Shown here: positions 16,656 to 24,751 of the stretch, piece by piece
Layout: each line of letters opens with the position of its first letter
Position numbering within the stretch: position 1 is the first letter of the stretch
IMG/VR virus record: IMGVR_UViG_3300034198_007619
Location: 1-29,911 of that record
Reading direction: 5' to 3' (one strand)
From: a virus
DNA: 29,911 bases
Translations under genes and position numbers: made by a program
Notes under the pieces: model-generated
The model's input: only the letters and a program-made list of their open reading frames with translations
Told to the model about the DNA's origin: nothing
Databases searched by the model: none

Positions 16656-16684
16656 AAAAAAAGGGATGAACCTGTCATCCCTTT
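16656..16684 (-). terminator. Rho-independent terminator after tail tube gene
   Basis: Read on the minus strand, a perfect 10-bp stem (AAAGGGATGA with TCATCCCTTT, 16675-16684 and 16660-16669) with a 5-base loop is followed by a run of seven T (16662-16656). It stands 22 bases beyond the tail-tube stop and should end the scaffold-capsid-tube transcript. Confidence 0.9.
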
Positions 16685-16706
16685 AATATCTTAAGCGTTA
16701 TGCTGA

Positions 16707-17261
16707 TTAAGAGTTTGTTCCACTAACAATTGTTGGAGGGTTAGTTACAGCTCCGAATGGATTTCCGAAAGTTGAACCAGAAATGAATGCTGCTGGTAAT
16801 TGCTCTTGTCCAGTGAAAGTGATTGAATAACCATAAAGGTCACCCATCGCTGCACCTGTAGAGATAGAACCTGCAGTTAAATCTGCACCTTCTCTTTGTC
16901 CTACTAATAATGTATCACCATTCATAGTGTGAACGAAGATCTGAGGTCTTCCGTATGCCATTAATTTTAATTGAGTGGTCATCTCATTTGTTAACTTCTT
17001 TAAGTTAAGAACCAATTCTTGTGAGAAGAAAGTAGTTCCGTTTTCTCTAGAAGAGTTAACAGTTTCAGTATAGGCGCTTGTTCCTTTAAGGTCATACATA
17101 TATGCAGTTAAGCCCGCTGGTAAAGATTCGATTAATGCATCTGAATCACCATTGGTTGCAGCAGCTAATGAACCAGTATAGTTTACAAAGTAAACTGCAC
17201 TTAATCCACCTACCGACTCCTTACATACTTCGTTACGTCCTGCTGTTAAGTTACATGCCAT
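16707..17261 (-). CDS. Major tail tube protein
   Basis: The 184-residue protein starts MACNLTAGRNEVCKESVGGL followed by SAVYFVNYTG, then AYMYDLKGTSAYTETVNSSRENGTTFFSQELVLNLKKL (53-90) and MTTQLKLMAYGRPQIFVHTMNGDTLLVGQREG. I recognise this set (SVGGL, TETVNSSRENGTTFF, LMAYGRPQ, MGDLYGYSITFTGQE) as the major tail protein family common in Bacteroidota phages. It builds the tube through which DNA passes. The gene follows the major capsid gene, separated by an 88-base gap with a hairpin, and is closed by a strong terminator. This fits high-level expression of two abundant virion proteins in one unit. Confidence 0.85.
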   Translation of the reverse strand: MACNLTAGRNEVCKESVGGLSAVYFVNYTGSLAAATNGDSDALIESLPAGLTAYMYDLKGTSAYTETVNSSRENGTTFFSQELVLNLKKLTNEMTTQLKLMAYGRPQIFVHTMNGDTLLVGQREGADLTAGSISTGAAMGDLYGYSITFTGQEQLPAAFISGSTFGNPFGAVTNPPTIVSGTNS

Positions 17262-17313
17262 TGTGTTAATTTTTTAAATTGTTTAAATTAATTCTGAAAC
17301 TATTAGAGAGTAA

Positions 17314-17336
17314 AGGGGAGTATGGTTAACTCCCCT
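17314..17336 (-). terminator. Hairpin between capsid and tail tube genes, possible partial terminator
   Basis: An 8-bp stem (17314-17321 with 17329-17336, core GGGGAGT/ACTCCCC) with a 7-base loop lies 14 bases past the capsid stop. On the minus strand it is followed by only TTTACTCTCT, a weak T-run. No promoter motif stands between it and the tail-tube gene, so it cannot fully stop transcription. It may attenuate or protect the capsid mRNA end. Confidence 0.55.
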
Positions 17337-17349
17337 ATTCCTTACTCAA

Positions 17350-18303
17350 TTAGTTAGGGATATGGATTGCCACATCTTCACCGATACCGAATTGTGTACC
17401 AGCTGTGTATCTCATAATGATTCTGAAGTTTTGAGAACCATCTAAGTCTGCCATGTCTAATACTTTAACTTGGTTGTAATCACTCATCAAACCAGTACCG
17501 AAGTATAAGTTAGATTTTTGTGCTGCTACCATGTAGTTAGCTGTCATACCTGGACATAATACTAAATCAATACCATTGAAGTTGTATGGTTTCTCACCAA
17601 CAGTCAACTGATTGTTGTATCCGTTAGCGCCAGTTGAACCACCACCTAAAGCTGTTTGGTAAGCCTTAGCTACACCAGTTGGAACGTAGATTAATAAATC
17701 TTCTTTTCCGTAAACCTCATCAGGGATAGCGTTTACTAAGCCGTTTAACTTTTCGATTACGTTAGCTGAAGTGATTGAACCAGATTGTGCTGATTTAATA
17801 ACTGCGCCTGCTCCACCTGCTGCTGCAGATGCTGATAAAGCTGGTAACAAACCTGCGAATTGTCCGTTAGTTGCACCAACACCTTGCCAAATAGAGATTT
17901 CAGTTGCTTCTGCAACTTTACCACCTACATAAGAAATTAAGTAATCGTTGAAAGATGCAGGGATAGTGTCAAATGCACTGAATCCTAATTGCATTGCTTC
18001 CCAAGAATCTACGAACTCTTGCTTACATAATTCCAAGTTAACTTGCAATTCTTTTGGTTCTAAGATTCTCTCAGTAAGAGCTACAGTACCAGAAGTTGCG
18101 AAATCACAACTTGCGTTGTTTACGATGCTATCTACAGCGATTTTTTGGATTACTTGCTTGTATTTTACGTTAGGAACGATAGTTACATACTTGTTGTCCA
18201 AAGTTTTCGCAGATAACAATGCTGCTGCAATATATTGCCCAGCAAATTCTCCAGCGTATGTACTTGTGATACTTGGCTGAGCGAAGTTTTGTTGTTTTCT
18301 CAT
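17350..18303 (-). CDS. Major capsid protein
   Basis: The 317-residue protein opens with QPSITSTYAGEFAGQYIA (9-26), then LLSAKTLDNKYVTIVPNVKYK, and TERILEPKELQVNLELCKQEF (78-98). These parts are characteristic of the HK97-fold capsid proteins of many Bacteroidota phages, and IWQGVGATNGQFAGLLP and GEKPYNFNGIDLVLCPGM follow as expected. There is no long N-terminal delta domain; a separate acidic scaffold gene lies 28 bases upstream. It shares a unit with scaffold and tail tube under the candidate promoter at 19011-19048. The N-terminal segment resembles a part of the protease protein (residues 220-237). Confidence 0.9.
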   Translation of the reverse strand: MRKQQNFAQPSITSTYAGEFAGQYIAAALLSAKTLDNKYVTIVPNVKYKQVIQKIAVDSIVNNASCDFATSGTVALTERILEPKELQVNLELCKQEFVDSWEAMQLGFSAFDTIPASFNDYLISYVGGKVAEATEISIWQGVGATNGQFAGLLPALSASAAAGGAGAVIKSAQSGSITSANVIEKLNGLVNAIPDEVYGKEDLLIYVPTGVAKAYQTALGGGSTGANGYNNQLTVGEKPYNFNGIDLVLCPGMTANYMVAAQKSNLYFGTGLMSDYNQVKVLDMADLDGSQNFRIIMRYTAGTQFGIGEDVAIHIPN

Positions 18304-18331
18304 TTTTTGAAAAATTTTGTTGTTAATAAGT

Positions 18332-18994
18332 TTATTTATATAGTTTTGATAAGAATGCAGTTTGTGAGTTACCTACCTTCTTTCCAAAGTTATTTTGTTT
18401 TGGTTTAGCCATACCCTCTTCTACAGGTGCTCCATCTAACTTAGGAAGTTCTTCTTCTTCCTCAACTTCGATTTCTACCTCAGCCATCTTTTCGAATTTC
18501 TTTTCCATTTCAGAGATTCTGTATGATAACTCATCCATCATCTTCTTCATTTCTACTTTGTCATCATCAGCTGGGATAGTTTCAGGAGTTTCATCTACTT
18601 CATCAGAAGATTCATCACCACCTATATCTTCACCTGCTATAGATTCCATTTCAGTTACTTCGTTTTCTTTTGGCTCCATTGTAGTGTTTGGTAGAGGCTC
18701 AACATCTACTGTCTCAGCTAATTCTACGTTCTCTCTCTCAGTAATTACACCATCTTTGGTCATTACTTTGATTCTTACTTCGTTACCTTCGGAATCTTTT
18801 AAGAATATCTCATGCTCACCATCTGGTGCTGGAGATTTAGTTCCATCTTCAGAAACTACATCCACTGCTTCACCTACATCGAAAGTATTTGATTCTAAAA
18901 TTGTTCCATCTGCTAATTTAGCGTATGTCATTGCAACTTCCTTATCAGATGATAACATTGCTACGATTTTGCTAAGTACTTGTTTTGCATTCAT
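18332..18994 (-). CDS. Scaffold-like acidic protein upstream of capsid
   Basis: The 220-residue protein begins MNAKQVLSKIVAMLSSDKEV, then a small beta domain (LADGTILESNTFDVGEAVDV, PAPDGEHEIFLKDSEGNEVRI), a long acidic low-complexity part, a coiled coil (KMMDELSYRISEMEKKFEKM) and a basic tail (NNFGKKVGNSQTAFLSKLYK). The layout matches the scaffold-like proteins before capsid genes in Bacteroidota phages: an acidic filler plus a basic C-terminus that touches capsid subunits. A longer frame begins at a TTG (19003), but the ATG at 18994 fits the family start MNAK better, so I use it. Whether the XkdF-like protease cleaves it is unknown. Confidence 0.8.
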   Translation of the reverse strand: MNAKQVLSKIVAMLSSDKEVAMTYAKLADGTILESNTFDVGEAVDVVSEDGTKSPAPDGEHEIFLKDSEGNEVRIKVMTKDGVITERENVELAETVDVEPLPNTTMEPKENEVTEMESIAGEDIGGDESSDEVDETPETIPADDDKVEMKKMMDELSYRISEMEKKFEKMAEVEIEVEEEEELPKLDGAPVEEGMAKPKQNNFGKKVGNSQTAFLSKLYK

Positions 18995-19010
18995 AGTTTT
19001 CAATTGTGTT

Positions 19011-19048
19011 TATAATGACTTAACAATCATTGGTTATAAAATAGTTAT
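19011..19048 (-). promoter_or_regulatory. Candidate phage late promoter, site 3
   Basis: Minus-strand sequence ATAACTA-N11-ATGATTGTTAAGTCATTATA ends 16 bases before the scaffold ATG. The 20-base downstream block equals that of site 2 except for one base, although the 11-base spacers differ, so this is not simply a copied segment. Both boxes match TAACTA-N15-TTGTTA perfectly. Confidence 0.7.
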
Positions 19049-19058
19049 TTTTTTTAAA

Positions 19059-20018
19059 TTAATTAAATGTTAGTGAGCCTCCAGTATTAAATCTATAGTA
19101 TCTATAGCTTCCACTATCGATAATAGTTGGTGAACCTGTAGTTGAACCTGTAGGTAAAGTAGAAGCGTGTCTAACTACTACAATACCACTACCACCATTA
19201 CCTCCTGCGAACGTAGATGATGTAGTTCCTTGTGTTTGGCCATCTCCACCACCACCACCTCCGGTGTTAGCAACACCTGAAGAAGCGCCGTATTCGTTAG
19301 CACTACTACCTGAACCACCACCGCCTGGTCCACCTAATCCACCTATGAATGAGTTAGAACCGCCTGCGGCTCCTCCTCCTCCACCTCCAGCGTAACGAAG
19401 TCCGTCTAACCAAAGAGAACCTGAACCTCCATTACCACCTCTTGTGTTACCTACAGCGTTACCTCCTATTTGTGAAGCACCACCTCCACCGGCTGCTCCA
19501 TACACATTCGCAGTTCCGTTACCAGTACCACCATTAAATCCTTGATTCAATGAACCTGTTCCACCAAATCCTGCAGCTCCACCAACTCCGTTAGCTCCAC
19601 CACCGCCAGAGCCACCATTAGCTCCTTCTCTATTAGTTCTACTACCACCACCTCCACCGCCTGAAGCAGTGATTGCGTTAAATGATGATGATACACCATT
19701 AGAACCTTTGTTTGCTATGTTATTTGAACCAGCTCCACCAGCACCTACTGTAATTATGTAAGTAGTTGCGTATTCTAATGTAGCGCTTCCACTAACGAGG
19801 CCACCACCGCCTCCTCCACCTCCACGGCCACCTTTACCTCCTCCACCACCACCACCAACGATTAGATACTCCACATTAAGAGGAGCTGCCGTTGTAGTAG
19901 TTGATGTTGTAGTAGTTGTAGACGTTGAAGTAGTTGTAGTACTTGTAGACGTAGTTGTAGTGGTCGGAGGGACCACTACTAACTCTTCTTGTCTATATGC
20001 AAATGGGGTAAATATCAT
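19059..20018 (-). CDS. Gly-rich adhesin with Thr/Ser linker
   Basis: The 319-residue protein has a 16-residue start (MIFTPFAYRQEELVVV), a Thr/Ser linker (19-43), then one Gly-rich domain from EYLIVGGGGGGGKGGRGG to SGIVVVRH, of the same kind as the two in the 1012-residue adhesin. The end (SPTIIDSGSYRYYRFNTGGSLTF) is the usual closing strand of such proteins. Over a third of the domain is Gly, with Asn, Ser and Ala; in known phage adhesins such domains form a polyglycine II lattice with variable loops at the tip that bind the receptor. The gene follows the collagen-like fibre by 19 bases, so it may be the fibre's tip. This link is inferred from order. Confidence 0.75.
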   Translation of the reverse strand: MIFTPFAYRQEELVVVPPTTTTTSTSTTTTSTSTTTTTSTTTTAAPLNVEYLIVGGGGGGGKGGRGGGGGGGGLVSGSATLEYATTYIITVGAGGAGSNNIANKGSNGVSSSFNAITASGGGGGGSRTNREGANGGSGGGGANGVGGAAGFGGTGSLNQGFNGGTGNGTANVYGAAGGGGASQIGGNAVGNTRGGNGGSGSLWLDGLRYAGGGGGGAAGGSNSFIGGLGGPGGGGSGSSANEYGASSGVANTGGGGGGDGQTQGTTSSTFAGGNGGSGIVVVRHASTLPTGSTTGSPTIIDSGSYRYYRFNTGGSLTFN

Positions 20019-20037
20019 TTGTTATTTTGTTTTATTA

Positions 20038-23000
20038 TTAACAGCTACCTGTAGATGAGATAACCCCATCACCACCAGTTACCTGATACCAATTTGTTCC
20101 ATTTGAATAGTAACCATCATCCATAGCTGCTACTAAAGCAGAGCCAGGAGATAAACGGCATCCATTACCTAATGTTGAACAAGGTGTCCAGAATCCAGTT
20201 CCACTATTTCCACAAGCATTAGCTGATGTTGATACATCGTATCCAAAGTTTGTAAATTCATAAGGACCTGCCGCTGTTGTTGTAGTTGTTGTTGGAGGCT
20301 CTATGTAACTTCCACTAAAGTTAGTTACATTTGCTAAGTAAGCGTATTCATTATCAAATGATACGAATGTAAGAATATCAATACCAACCCCATTTGTAGG
20401 AGTATATAATGAACCTGATTTCTGCCATACATTCGGTGAGAATGTTACTGAAGAAGATGGTTGAGTTCTTACTCTTACATTAATTGTTTGAGCTTCATTA
20501 ATGTTAACCACATCAATAAATGTAGATGCAGTTTCTGCTAATTGGATTGAGAAGAAGTTTTCAGTATTCCAATTTAATTGAATAGAGCCAGTTACTAATG
20601 CCGGGCTTGTTGTATTTCCTCTTACAGGTCCGTTTACTTGCAATCCACCTTCAAAAGATGTTTGTTGTAAAACTGTAAGACCACCACTTGCTATTAATCC
20701 TGCGTTAAATGTTGCAGGTCCATTAATACTTGCTCCTGCATATACTTCCAATCCACCATTTAAGTTAGCTTGGTTTGATACACTTAATGAGCCTGTGATA
20801 TTTGTATTTCTTTTGAAATCAACATTACCAGCCAATGTTCCAACATTCATAAACTCATCTAATCCAGAACCATCCCAATCTTTGAATGAAACGCCTGAAT
20901 CACCATTGGTTACACTTATGTTTATTGTATCATAATTACCACCATTAGCATACATCTCAAATGAGGCGTTCTGATTTGCAGCCATTTGAATTGATGATGC
21001 TAAAGAGCTTGTTCCGTTATTACCTGTAGAAACATTTATACCATTTCCACTATTATAATCACCAATTGTTAATTCAGGAGCAAAAACTCCTAAATCTTTA
21101 TTAATTGATAATGCTGAACCTCCAGCTACACCATTGATTGTTTGATTACCTTCGAATGTATTAGAACCCGTAGTTGCAAATCCACTAACTTCAGGCGATA
21201 CACCACTTGTACCTGATGTTCCATCAGTGCCTGATGTGCCGCTAGTTCCGTTTTCACCGGATGTTCCGTTTAATCCAGCTACTGCTAATATGTTCCATTG
21301 ACCTGGTGCTGATTCCGGATCATTACCTGTATTGTTATCAAATTTAGAAGAGAATGAACTTCCATTGTAACTTACAACATCATTTGTATTGTAAGTCGTT
21401 CCACTATTCCAAGCTCCAATAAATGTAAATCCTAAACCTGATGTTCCGGAAGTTCCATTTACACCGCTTGTTCCAGCTTGTCCACTAGTACCTGAAGTTC
21501 CTGATGTGCCTGATTCAAATCCTACTGATGTAATTACATAAGAGTATTCTGCATTTTCGGTATAGAAAGTTACATCTCTTAATTGATTATCACCATTGTT
21601 TACATATAAACTAATTAGGGCTTTCCAAGTTGGATCTATTGTTGTAGTAGGGAATACTACATCAACAAATGCATCAACCGGAGTTGTATCGTTAATCCAA
21701 CCAATAGATGCGTTATTTGTTGTAGCTGCACTACCTGTTGGAGTTCCATCACTTAAAGTAAATTGAACTGTAGCGTATGTTGAAATGTTATCTGAATCAG
21801 TTTCTTTTAAATACTCAGTCACAAATCTTTGAACACCGGTTGGTATTACACTAAATCCTAATTCATCAGTAATAAACTGAGCTACTAATACGTTTTGTTG
21901 ATTAGCAGTTAGTGATACTGAAGCAGTTGTAGGTATTAATAATGAAGTTGGTTCTTCACTTAATTTCTTATAAGGAGATACTGAACCAGTCTGAGAAAGG
22001 TTCATATAGTATATTCTACCCGTTGCTATACCATTTTGTCCACTAGTACCAGATGTTCCGTTTGTGCCCGATGTGCCATTGATACCATTCGTTCCACTTA
22101 CACCTGAAGTGCCTGATGTGCCATCAACTCCACTAGTCCCATTCACACCGCTTGTTCCATTAACGCCTGATGTTCCGTTAACACCGCTTGTCCCATCAAT
22201 ACCTGAAGTGCCTGATGTTCCATCTATACCAGATGTGCCATTTGTTCCACTCACACCACTTGTACCTGATGTGCCTGAAGTTCCATTTGCAAATGTTGTT
22301 CCATTTACAGTTAAAGAACCTGTGATTACTACATCACCCCAAAGAGTTTGTGTATCATTTAAAGCATCACCGAATTGGTTAGAGCCTGATGAGTAGATTA
22401 CTGAAGCCGTTTCGTATTGAACTAATAACTTAGAAGCTGTAATATCTCCTATTACGTTTAAACTACCAGTTATTCCTACATTATGTGTTACTTGCAATCC
22501 ACCATCAATGAATACACCTTCACCTATTGATGGGTTTGTTGTATTAATTCTTAAGTTAGCGCCTGAATCAAATGCTACTATAATATCATCACCAGGTGCT
22601 GCATTTCTTATTTCATTTGTTTTTAATGAACTACCTGATTGTATTGTTTGATTACCATTGATTGTTGCACCATTATCTAATACTACAACACCACCTATGT
22701 AAGGAGTAATTGTAATGTTAGGACCATCAACTCCAGCTGATTGTGCACTTATTTGATTTACTGCTATACCATCCTCAAATGTGTTAAGGCCTGTAAAGGT
22801 ATTAGAACCAGTAGTTGCATAAGAGCCACTTTCAAATGAAGGAGATACACCAGAAGTTCCCGATGTTCCATCAACTCCACTCGTTCCATTTATACCTGAA
22901 GTTCCATCGACACCACTCGTACCTGATGTGCCAGGTGCTCCTGCTGCTCCATTAGTTCCTGATGTTCCATCTATACCAGAAGTTCCGTTTGTGCCGTTAA

Positions 23001-23394
23001 CACCATTAGTGCCAGATACACCCGAAGTTCCATTTGTTCCACTTACACCAGATGTTCCCGATACTCCGCTTGTGCCTGAAGTTCCGCTTGCTCCACCTAT
23101 AATACCAATGGTTGCAACACCACCACCTACAGTCACATCAAATGAGCCTGAGAAGTTAAAAGTATTTACATTTCCTAATGGTAAGCTATCTGCCTGAACT
23201 TCTACTTCTGAACCTGATGTGATTCTGCTAGAGAACGATGCTGATTCTGCTAAATAGGTATTTTCATCCACCATTGAATCAATGATGTCCGTATTAAAAT
23301 CTCTTAGAGCTGCCGGAGTAATTAAGCCTGATGTATTATCAGGGAAATTATTCTGATTTACGGCCTCTAATGCTGCTTTACTTAATTGAGCCAT
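20038..23394 (-). CDS. Long collagen-like tail fibre
   Basis: The 1118-residue protein begins with [20 protein letters not shown] (24-43), a start common in phage fibres. Collagen-like Gly-x-y tracts made of [12 protein letters not shown] and GID triplets lie at 102-183, 370-456, 628-653 and 709-732. Between them are a beta-repeat part (about 190-368), a domain with [27 protein letters not shown] (498-524) known from aquatic phage fibres, and a small domain like chitin-binding CBM5/12 ([20 protein letters not shown] at 660-679 to PGQWNILA). Beta repeats follow (about 740-930), then a Thr linker (1034-1040) and a Cys-containing end domain ending in [19 protein letters not shown]. Trimeric fibre and carbohydrate binding are likely. 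Confidence 0.85.
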   Translation of the reverse strand: MAQLSKAALEAVNQNNFPDNTSGLITPAALRDFNTDIIDSMVDENTYLAESASFSSRITSGSEVEVQADSLPLGNVNTFNFSGSFDVTVGGGVATIGIIGGASGTSGTSGVSGTSGVSGTNGTSGVSGTNGVNGTNGTSGIDGTSGTNGAAGAPGTSGTSGVDGTSGINGTSGVDGTSGTSGVSPSFESGSYATTGSNTFTGLNTFEDGIAVNQISAQSAGVDGPNITITPYIGGVVVLDNGATINGNQTIQSGSSLKTNEIRNAAPGDDIIVAFDSGANLRINTTNPSIGEGVFIDGGLQVTHNVGITGSLNVIGDITASKLLVQYETASVIYSSGSNQFGDALNDTQTLWGDVVITGSLTVNGTTFANGTSGTSGTSGVSGTNGTSGIDGTSGTSGIDGTSGVNGTSGVNGTSGVNGTSGVDGTSGTSGVSGTNGINGTSGTNGTSGTSGQNGIATGRIYYMNLSQTGSVSPYKKLSEEPTSLLIPTTASVSLTANQQNVLVAQFITDELGFSVIPTGVQRFVTEYLKETDSDNISTYATVQFTLSDGTPTGSAATTNNASIGWINDTTPVDAFVDVVFPTTTIDPTWKALISLYVNNGDNQLRDVTFYTENAEYSYVITSVGFESGTSGTSGTSGQAGTSGVNGTSGTSGLGFTFIGAWNSGTTYNTNDVVSYNGSSFSSKFDNNTGNDPESAPGQWNILAVAGLNGTSGENGTSGTSGTDGTSGTSGVSPEVSGFATTGSNTFEGNQTINGVAGGSALSINKDLGVFAPELTIGDYNSGNGINVSTGNNGTSSLASSIQMAANQNASFEMYANGGNYDTINISVTNGDSGVSFKDWDGSGLDEFMNVGTLAGNVDFKRNTNITGSLSVSNQANLNGGLEVYAGASINGPATFNAGLIASGGLTVLQQTSFEGGLQVNGPVRGNTTSPALVTGSIQLNWNTENFFSIQLAETASTFIDVVNINEAQTINVRVRTQPSSSVTFSPNVWQKSGSLYTPTNGVGIDILTFVSFDNEYAYLANVTNFSGSYIEPPTTTTTTAAGPYEFTNFGYDVSTSANACGNSGTGFWTPCSTLGNGCRLSPGSALVAAMDDGYYSNGTNWYQVTGGDGVISSTGSC
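22027..22287 (-). repeat. Collagen-like triplet-repeat DNA, tract 2
   Basis: This is the longest collagen-like tract of the fibre, residues 370-456, with [16 protein letters not shown]-type alternation and no Pro. Length changes in steps of nine bases would keep the frame. Confidence 0.85.
22846..23091 (-). repeat. Collagen-like triplet-repeat DNA, tract 1
   Basis: This tract codes for residues 102-183 of the fibre as consecutive Gly-x-y triplets, written mostly with 9- and 18-base units (GGNACNTCN-type). One triplet contains Pro (GAPG). Codon choice varies between units, which limits perfect identity. Confidence 0.85.
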
Positions 23395-23407
23395 GCTATA
23401 TTATATT

Positions 23408-23620
23408 TTATTGTTCTGATTGGGTTTGAGAATAAGGAACTTGTGTTTGTCCAATACCTTGCTCCATTAGAGCTCCATTACAACACTTACGGCTGTATGT
23501 ATTCGCATTTAAACACAAACAAGCTCTCCTACTATTCTTTGGAGAACTTTTACCCTGTGTCGGGCCTATATAGATTCCAGTTGTATTTTGGAATCTGGCT
23601 AAGTAAGCTGGTGTTGGCAT
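23408..23620 (-). CDS. Small Cys-cluster phage protein, 70 aa
   Basis: The first 30 residues look like a short virion peptide (MPTPAYLARFQNTTGIYIGP). Then comes RRACLCLNANTYSRKCCNGA with Cys34, Cys36, Cys46 and Cys47, and LMEQGIG. I recognise the CLC-x(n)-YS-x-KCC-x-G-x-L-x-x-QGIG pattern from small genes in Bacteroidota phages, often next to fibre genes. Four closely spaced Cys could bind a metal or form disulphides. It is the first gene behind candidate promoter site 2 and sits 13 bases before the fibre gene, so a role in fibre attachment or assembly is possible. Function unknown. Confidence 0.75.
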   Translation of the reverse strand: MPTPAYLARFQNTTGIYIGPTQGKSSPKNSRRACLCLNANTYSRKCCNGALMEQGIGQTQVPYSQTQSEQ

Positions 23621-23630
23621 ATCAATTCGT

Positions 23631-23668
23631 TATAACGACTTAACAATCATAAAAACAATTGTAGTTAT
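23631..23668 (-). promoter_or_regulatory. Candidate phage late promoter, site 2
   Basis: Minus-strand sequence ATAACTA-N11-ATGATTGTTAAGTCGTTATA ends 10 bases before the ATG of the Cys-cluster gene. Both boxes match TAACTA-N15-TTGTTA perfectly, and the downstream 20-base block matches site 3 at 19 of 20 positions. The upstream box begins at the last base of the chaperone extension's stop codon. Confidence 0.7.
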
Positions 23669-23931
23669 CACTTATGTTTAGCCATCATCTCTTTTTGTAA
23701 CAGATTTTGTAACTGATTATAATCTGATTGGTATGCTAGATATAGTAAACAGGTATCTAATGGTAATATGACAATCTCTCCTATTCTACTTACATCATTA
23801 CCGCATAGTTGCATTACAGCGGAATATCCTTTCCACTTCTTTCCAAAATTAACTTGATGTTGTGAGGTATCACCTCCGAATCCTTCAAAGATTTCAGGAT
23901 AGAATTCGGTAATTCCTTTGATAAATGAAGA
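23668..23931 (-). CDS. -1-frame extension of tail assembly chaperone
   Basis: Read in the -1 frame from the nine-T run, the sequence stays open for 87 codons: SSFIKGITEFYPEIFEGF, then NFGKKWKGYSAVMQLCGND and LPLDTCLLYLAYQSDYNQLQ. This closely follows the C-terminal half of chaperone proteins I know from Bacteroidota phages (x-W-x-S-x-x-x-L-x-x-GDV...LPL-x-x-CL-x-YLAY). A slip after the third Phe codon would give a 254-residue fusion, analogous to lambda gpGT. Third codon bases here look like those of neighbouring genes, whereas the zero frame in the same stretch has many G-ending codons (CCG, CTG, TCG, GTG). An ATG at 23814, overlapping the zero-frame stop, could also start the last 48 residues alone. 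Confidence 0.75.
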   Translation of the reverse strand, partial: SSFIKGITEFYPEIFEGFGGDTSQHQVNFGKKWKGYSAVMQLCGNDVSRIGEIVILPLDTCLLYLAYQSDYNQLQNLLQKEMMAKHK

Positions 23932-24431
23932 AAAAAAAACAAGGCACCGAAGTGAATATGCATTCCTAGCTTTAAAAATGGTTCATGTGATTCTGTACCT
24001 GTGTATGCTTTTATATTATATAGTTCACCAACCTTACCTACTATCGGTCTATATAGTATAGCCATTATCTTTGCCCAATTCTCATCTATAGTAAACGTAT
24101 CGTATTTAGTAATGTCCAAATAAGCTCCGTATGCCATCTTAGATAAGTTAGGCTCAAATCCGTATTTCACACCATCAACTTCGATTATCCTTTGTAATGG
24201 TGATTCGGTAGTTCCCATAAAGCCTACTAAATCATTCTTAATTGCTACAAATGTCTCAGTATCAATCTGATGTAGGTATTCAGGCGATAATCCACATAGG
24301 TGATGCATTAGGCATGCAACATAACCTTCTTGCTCTTCACCATATACCTTTACATCTCTTTGTAAAGCTAAATACTTTTCTAATGTTACAGCTGACCATT
24401 TGGTTGGGACTGTTAGTTCTATATGTGCCAT
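23814..24431 (-). CDS. Tail assembly chaperone, zero-frame product
   Basis: The 205-residue zero-frame product begins MAHIELTVPTKWSAVTLEKY. It has a helical part (YVACLMHHLCGLSPEYLHQI), PNLSKMAYGAYLDITKYD (94-111), AKIMAILYRPIVGKV (120-134), and HFGALFFFLHL (160-170), where the FFF codons form a nine-T run. In related phages this protein guides tape-measure folding and tail-tube assembly. The last 38 residues after the T-run look poorly conserved, while the -1 frame continues the family pattern, so this product is probably the shorter G-like form or results from a missing base in a homopolymer. It follows the coiled-coil gene by one base. Confidence 0.75.
   Translation of the reverse strand: MAHIELTVPTKWSAVTLEKYLALQRDVKVYGEEQEGYVACLMHHLCGLSPEYLHQIDTETFVAIKNDLVGFMGTTESPLQRIIEVDGVKYGFEPNLSKMAYGAYLDITKYDTFTIDENWAKIMAILYRPIVGKVGELYNIKAYTGTESHEPFLKLGMHIHFGALFFFLHLSKELPNSILKSLKDSEVIPHNIKLILERSGKDIPL
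23930..23942 (-). other. Slippery T-run, probable -1 frameshift site
   Basis: Minus strand TTG-TTT-TTT-TTT-C (codons 164-167 of the chaperone). Any T-TTT-TTT heptamer satisfies the X-XXY-YYZ rule for -1 slippage. The -1 frame is open beyond it, and the +1 frame stops after 15 codons. Confidence 0.7.
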
Positions 24432-24432
24432 A

Positions 24433-24717
24433 TTATCCTTTTATTCTATATTGTTCAGGGTTAACTAAATCGTAATCCGTATCTAATACTGTGTTTACGG
24501 GCGTTTCTCTTACTCCTCTTTGTAGCATGAATGTTAATTGCTCTACCTTCTTTTGTAAGATGTTTCTTTGTCCAACCAAAGCGATGCCTGTTGTCTTAGC
24601 TCCTTCTAATTGCTCTTCTAAGTGTTGTATGTAATGAGCCATCTCCATAAAATCTTCTCTTGTAAGATTATTCAAATCCACATCTAACACCTTATCCTCT
24701 TTTAATACCTTTGCCAT
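24433..24717 (-). CDS. Small coiled-coil protein between terminase and chaperone, 94 aa
   Basis: The 94-residue protein has an acidic start (MAKVLKEDKVLDVDLNNLTR), then a predicted helix pair (EDFMEMAHYIQHLEEQLEGAKT and VGQRNILQKKVEQLTFMLQRG) with heptad-like Leu/Ile/Met spacing, and a polar tail. I know no named family. It stands between the large terminase and the tail chaperone. A partner role in packaging or tail assembly would fit, but nothing in the sequence decides this. Confidence 0.65.
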   Translation of the reverse strand: MAKVLKEDKVLDVDLNNLTREDFMEMAHYIQHLEEQLEGAKTTGIALVGQRNILQKKVEQLTFMLQRGVRETPVNTVLDTDYDLVNPEQYRIKG

Positions 24718-24751
24718 ATTGTATATGTTTATATGTTTATATATTGTTTAA

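Noticed and set aside
19900-19975. GTAGTTGTAGT-type arrays considered as CRISPR or regulatory repeats
   Set aside because: They are in-frame Thr/Ser codon runs without spacers and are explained by the protein linkers.
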